DNA of 6,185 bases from an uncultured Pirellulaceae bacterium (GTDB lineage Bacteria > Planctomycetota > Planctomycetia > Pirellulales > Pirellulaceae): NCBI GenBank assembly GCA_947259675.1, contig CAMYNE010000143.1:1-6185 (forward strand), given 5' to 3'. A program made the position numbers and the translations under genes. Positions within the stretch are counted from its first letter, which is position 1, and each line of letters opens with the position of its first letter. The notes beneath the pieces were generated by a model. The model made no database searches. It was not told the DNA's origin and saw only the letters and a program-made list of their open reading frames with translations. Positions 4,695 through 6,185 of this stretch are shown here, piece by piece.

Positions 4695-6185
4695 ATCTTG
4701 CAATGCTTCTGGCTCAGGCTCCGCAGGCAGCCGGAGCAGCAACGGATCGTCTGCCGGCAGGTAAAACGCAGCTGGTGATTATCGCCGTCTATCTGGCGCT
4801 GTTGTTGTTATTAGGGTTTTTCGCAAGTCGACTTTTTCGCGGAACGAAAAAAGATTATCTGCTGGCCAGTCATTCGATTGGACCCTTCTTGCTGTTGATG
4901 AGTTTGTTTGGCACAACGATGACCGCGTTCGCGCTTGTGGGATCTTCGGGTGAATCCTACAGGCAAGGCATTGGCGTTTATGGGATGATGGCGTCAAGCA
5001 GCGGGGTCATTCATTCGCTGTGTTTTTTCCTGGTTGGAATCAAGCTGTGGCGAATGGGGCAACGCCATGGATACACGACTCAAATTCAGTATTTCCGCGA
5101 TCGACTGCAAAGCGATTTTGTCGGGCTGCTGTTGTTTCCGATTCTGGTTGGGTTGGTGATTCCCTACCTGTTGATCGGAGTGATGGCGTCCGGGATTACG
5201 ATTCAATCGCTCACCGCAGGCGCGTTTCCCGACCTGGAGTGGTTTCAAACGGACTCGCGCGGAACCAATGGCGGCGTGCCACCGTGGCTCGGTTCTCTGG
5301 TGATATGCCTGGTCGTGTTGACCTATGTTTTCTTTGGTGGAATGCGGGGAACCGCTTGGGCCAACGCCATGCAAACAATGGTGTTCATGGTCTTGGGGCT
5401 TGTTGCATTTGTCGTCATCGCAACCAAACTTGGCAAGCAGGAAACCCTCCTCGCGAACTTGCAAACGATTGGCGAGGCGATTCCCGTCGATAAATCAACT
5501 CGGGTAGGAATGTCGCAGACCAAGTTCTTCACTTACATGTTGATTCCGTTTTCGGTAGGCATGTTTCCGCACTTGTTTCAACACTGGCTGACGGCCAAAT
5601 CGGCAAAAAGTTTCAAGCTTTCGGTAGTTTGTCACCCGATCTTCATCATGATCGTGTGGGTCCCATGCGTGTTGATCGGTGTCTGGGCAACTACCGGTCT
5701 GCTGCCACCAAAACCACCCTTGCCGATGACGCCGGAGGGGATTGTCAATCAAAATGCGATCCTTCCGTTTCTGGTGAAAGTCCTGACGGATCCACTCTTG
5801 GGTGGCTTAGTTTCAATCGGAATCCTGGCGGCGATCATGAGTTCGCTCGATAGTCAGTTTTTGTGTATCGGCTCTATTTTCAGCAACGACATTGTGGCCC
5901 ATTATGCGGGTAAAGACCGATTTACGGATAAACAACAAGTGGTGATCGCAAGAGTCTTTATCGTGTTAATTGTGGCTGTCACCTATGGACTGAGCCTTCT
6001 CGGTTATCGGAGCGTGTTCGCGATGGCAATTTGGTGCTTTACCGGTTTCGCGTCGCTATTCCCACTGGTGATCGCCGCGCTGTATTGGAAACGACTGACT
6101 GCTGCGGGAGCGGTCGCAGGGATCCTGGCGATGATTGGTAGTTGGATCTATTTATTCCGCGAATCCAATTGGGCCGCAATTGATG
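4691..6185 (+). CDS. Sodium:solute symporter, SSS family (3' partial)
   Basis: An integral inner-membrane cotransporter of the sodium:solute symporter family (PutP/PanF/SGLT fold), importing a solute with Na+. 498 residues are visible and the frame is open at the right edge. At least eleven hydrophobic segments can be seen, roughly 26-46, 63-83, 98-118, 143-170, 200-216, 226-245, 278-298, 312-335, 356-384, 416-437 and 441-465, with another at 471-488 near the edge. Family hallmarks are GTTMTAFALVGSSGE (74-88) in the second segment, the YVFFGG-x5-WANAMQ block (212-228) and AAIMSSLDS (380-388), which carries the Ser pair (S384, S385) at the usual Na2 sodium-site position. About 25 polar residues precede the first helix, as in members with an outside N-terminus. 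GTG start with a strong ribosome binding site, overlapping the DUF3311-like gene by 4 bases. The substrate cannot be read; family members carry proline, pantothenate, sugars, acetate or urea. Family call is firm. Confidence 0.93.
   Translation, partial: MNLAMLLAQAPQAAGAATDRLPAGKTQLVIIAVYLALLLLLGFFASRLFRGTKKDYLLASHSIGPFLLLMSLFGTTMTAFALVGSSGESYRQGIGVYGMMASSSGVIHSLCFFLVGIKLWRMGQRHGYTTQIQYFRDRLQSDFVGLLLFPILVGLVIPYLLIGVMASGITIQSLTAGAFPDLEWFQTDSRGTNGGVPPWLGSLVICLVVLTYVFFGGMRGTAWANAMQTMVFMVLGLVAFVVIATKLGKQETLLANLQTIGEAIPVDKSTRVGMSQTKFFTYMLIPFSVGMFPHLFQHWLTAKSAKSFKLSVVCHPIFIMIVWVPCVLIGVWATTGLLPPKPPLPMTPEGIVNQNAILPFLVKVLTDPLLGGLVSIGILAAIMSSLDSQFLCIGSIFSNDIVAHYAGKDRFTDKQQVVIARVFIVLIVAVTYGLSLLGYRSVFAMAIWCFTGFASLFPLVIAALYWKRLTAAGAVAGILAMIGSWIYLFRESNWAAID

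Noticed and set aside
4994..5464. 156-codon minus-strand frame inside the symporter gene
   Set aside because: It is antisense to a clear membrane transporter with family motifs; its translation is polar and low-complexity with no known domain.
5020..5493. 157-codon + strand frame in another phase inside the symporter
   Set aside because: The symporter frame is uninterrupted through this region and carries the conserved membrane segments; this is an out-of-phase shadow.

Overview
The window looks like part of a planctomycete chromosome, most likely near the Pirellulaceae. This rests on recognising the protein families: a squalene-hopene-cyclase-like protein with a planctomycete-style N-terminal half, a DUF116 domain fused to a prenyl diphosphate synthase, and a DUF3311/sodium-solute-symporter pair. 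Moderate GC and frequent non-ATG starts (TTG, TTG, GTG) fit. The lineage is an inference; there is no rRNA or marker gene here. All five supported genes are on the + strand, and both edges cut through a gene.

Left part (1-3446), terpenoid block: the C-terminal four fifths of a class II terpene cyclase (DXDD type) is followed after 15 bases by a 626-residue fusion of a cysteine-rich DUF116 domain and a trans-prenyl diphosphate synthase. They look co-transcribed. The synthase has a small residue at position -5 before its first Asp-rich motif and no two-residue insertion in that motif, so it is expected to make C20 or longer chains rather than farnesyl diphosphate. The cyclase may therefore act on a long polyprenyl product of its partner instead of, or as well as, squalene.

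Middle (3447-4457): a 185-base spacer holds a degenerate copy of a widespread palindromic intergenic repeat and a hairpin with a short T-rich tail directly before the next start. Then comes a 181-residue chorismate-lyase-like (UbiC/DUF98) protein starting at TTG. Its 3' side has a strong 12-bp hairpin, and the rest of the 280-base gap shows only a small inverted repeat and no convincing gene.

Right part (4458-6185), transport block: a 78-residue DUF3311-like membrane protein overlaps by 4 bases the GTG start of a sodium:solute symporter, which runs off the window. The two are translationally coupled and probably form one transport unit. Nothing here shows its substrate or any link to the terpenoid block.

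No mobile-element gene, CRISPR array, tRNA or rRNA was seen. The most interesting item is the DUF116-prenyl synthase fusion next to a class II cyclase, with a chorismate-lyase-like gene just downstream. Together they could supply a polyprenyl chain, a ring-forming enzyme and a 4-hydroxybenzoate head group, but this is a hypothesis.
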